A stretch of DNA of 64,000 nucleotides, taken from contig CAZCZZ010000007.1 of NCBI GenBank assembly GCA_964503335.1, forward strand, positions 34,113 through 98,112, read 5' to 3'. The stretch comes from CAZCZZ01 sp964503335. GTDB taxonomy: Bacteria; Verrucomicrobiota; Kiritimatiellia; CAIVKH01. The notes beneath the pieces were generated by a model, which saw nothing but the letters and a program-made list of their open reading frames with translations, was not told the origin of the DNA and did not search any database. Positions 62,802 through 64,000 of the stretch are shown here, in pieces; position 1 is the first letter of the stretch, and the number at the start of each line of letters is the position of its first letter. The position numbers and the translations under genes were made by a program.

Positions 62802-64000
62802 ATGTCGAAGGACGGCTATAAGGTCATGATCCTCTCCGCCAGCGCGGGGACGGGTCACCTGCGCGCGGCGGATGCGTTGTCGGCAGTCTGCGCGACGCAT
62901 CCCCGGATCGGCGAGGTCATGAACGTCGATGCGTTGACGTATACGAACAAGCTCTTTCGCGACTTCTACTCGAAGCTCTACATCCAGATGGTGAAGAAGA
63001 CGCCTACGTTTCTCGGCTGGTGGTACGACAAGTTTGACGAGCCGTGGCGCACGGCGAAGACGCGGCTGATGATGAACCGGCTGAATACGCGCACGCTCGT
63101 GAAGCAGATCCACGAGTTCAATCCCGACATCACAATCTGCACGCACTTCCTGCCGGCGGAAATCATCTCGCACCTGATCACGGAGAAGAAGATCAGCACG
63201 CGGCTTTCCATCGTCGTCACCGATTTCGACGTGCACGCGATGTGGCTGTGCAAGGCCTTCCACCACTACTTTGTCGCGCTCGAAGAAAGCCGCGAGCACC
63301 TCAAGGCGATGGGCTTCCCCGAAAAGCGCATCACCGTGTCGGGCATCCCGATCAGCCCCGAATTCGCCCTTGCCCACGACCGCGCGGCCCTTCGGGCCAG
63401 GCACGGGCTCTCGATGGATCGACCCGTGATCCTGCTTTCCGCCGGCGCCCTCAGCGTGGGTCCCGCCGAGTTCATCGTGCGCGCCCTTGCCCGCATGAAG
63501 ACGCCGGCTCAGGTCGTGGTGATCTGCGGGAAGAACGAGGAGCTGAAGGCGAGGGTGGAGGAGCAGGTGAAGAGCCACAGGGATTCTCCGGTCACCTATA
63601 CGATCTTGGGCTACACGAACGTGATGCACGAATGGATGGCGTTGTCGGACCTTTACCTCGGCAAGCCCGGTGGTCTAACGACGGCGGAATCGCTTGCGGC
63701 GAATCTGCCCATGCTGATCTTCCAGCCCATTCCCGGCCAGGAAGAACGCAACGCGGATCATCTGCTTGAGGAAGGCGCCGCGATCCGCTGCAATCAGATC
63801 ACGACCATGGCGTACAAGATCGATCTGCTATTCCAGGACCCGGAACGACTCAAGTCGATGGCCGACGCCGCAAGACGGATCGCCCGCCCCCACGCCGCAC
63901 AGACCGTCGTGGACACCCTCGTAGACCAGATCAACGTCTCGCCCATTCGTGTGCCGCGGAAAAGGCAGAAGATGATGATCGATGTGGTGAGGACGGAGTA
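62802..64000 (+). CDS. MGDG-synthase/MurG-like GT-B glycosyltransferase (runs to window edge)
   Basis: At least 399 residues are visible; the frame ends mid-codon in TA at the window edge, so the stop may lie one base later. The N-terminus KVMILSASAGTGHLRAADAL is the acceptor-domain glycine-rich loop of MGDG synthase/diacylglycerol glucosyltransferases. ICTHFLPAEIISHL, VVTDFDVHAMWL and VILLSAGALSVGPAEFIVRAL follow. The donor motif is LYLGKPGGLTTAESLAANLPMLIFQPIPGQEERNA. It likely glycosylates a lipid at the inner membrane. Confidence 0.88.
   Translation, partial: MSKDGYKVMILSASAGTGHLRAADALSAVCATHPRIGEVMNVDALTYTNKLFRDFYSKLYIQMVKKTPTFLGWWYDKFDEPWRTAKTRLMMNRLNTRTLVKQIHEFNPDITICTHFLPAEIISHLITEKKISTRLSIVVTDFDVHAMWLCKAFHHYFVALEESREHLKAMGFPEKRITVSGIPISPEFALAHDRAALRARHGLSMDRPVILLSAGALSVGPAEFIVRALARMKTPAQVVVICGKNEELKARVEEQVKSHRDSPVTYTILGYTNVMHEWMALSDLYLGKPGGLTTAESLAANLPMLIFQPIPGQEERNADHLLEEGAAIRCNQITTMAYKIDLLFQDPERLKSMADAARRIARPHAAQTVVDTLVDQINVSPIRVPRKRQKMMIDVVRTE

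Overview
This is a G+C-rich bacterial chromosome segment (about 60% by eye) with dense, often overlapping genes. I place it in the PVC superphylum, with Kiritimatiellota or Verrucomicrobiota the best guess. The reasons are the many prepilin-like and secretin genes, secreted proteins with DxDxDG calcium repeats, a leucine-rich-repeat protein, several glycosyltransferases, and dispersed palindromes of the kind common in these genomes. There is no rRNA gene, no tRNA that I could find, no CRISPR array and no recognisable insertion sequence.

Layout. 0-5.2 kb: the end of a type II secretion cluster (GspM-like end, GspD secretin), followed in the same overlapping operon by a small AAA ATPase and a GH9-like lipoprotein. 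5.2-8.9 kb: phosphate handling (PiT transporter, DUF47/PhoU-like partner, divergent PhoR-like kinase). 8.9-11.2 kb: a zinc-ribbon protein, a gap with DnaA-box-like 9-mers, and an Lrp/AsnC regulator coupled to an aminotransferase. 11.3-21.6 kb: a signalling block of two divergent modules. The leftward one encodes a SLAM-like outer-membrane protein, a FecR protein with a TbpB-like barrel and a CHASE2 nucleotide cyclase. The rightward one encodes a PAS histidine kinase, a CHASE2 histidine kinase and a LysM-FecR protein. This is the best candidate in the window for an undescribed system.

21.7-32 kb is mostly housekeeping: RlmD-type rRNA methyltransferase, a glycosyltransferase, MscL, endonuclease III, argJ-argB-argD, rplM-rpsI, a TMTC-like TPR membrane protein and an EF-hand protein. 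32.4-39.7 kb holds an orphan prepilin, three GT4 glycosyltransferases, a secreted alpha/beta-hydrolase-like protein and a lower-GC island with a toxin-antitoxin-like nucleotidyltransferase pair. 39.8-45.3 kb holds a HEAT-like secreted protein, a 1226-residue Ca-repeat/Ig-like secreted protein and an LRR protein. 45.4-56.4 kb holds a protein with a histidine-less HisKA-like domain and then an 11-gene type IV pilus operon on the minus strand (pilT, pilB, pilC, pilin, pilMNO, a PilP-like gene, three minor pilins) without a secretin or prepilin peptidase. 56.7-60.8 kb is a large secreted GH57 enzyme with CBM25 modules behind a LacI-type operator-like palindrome. The window ends with a membrane-anchored conserved protein and an MGDG-synthase/MurG-like glycosyltransferase that reaches the edge.

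The gene set suggests a Gram-negative polysaccharide degrader that secretes or displays large enzymes, builds type IV pili and invests in envelope sensing. Long perfect inverted repeats sit at many gene ends; two of them differ by a compensatory base-pair swap.
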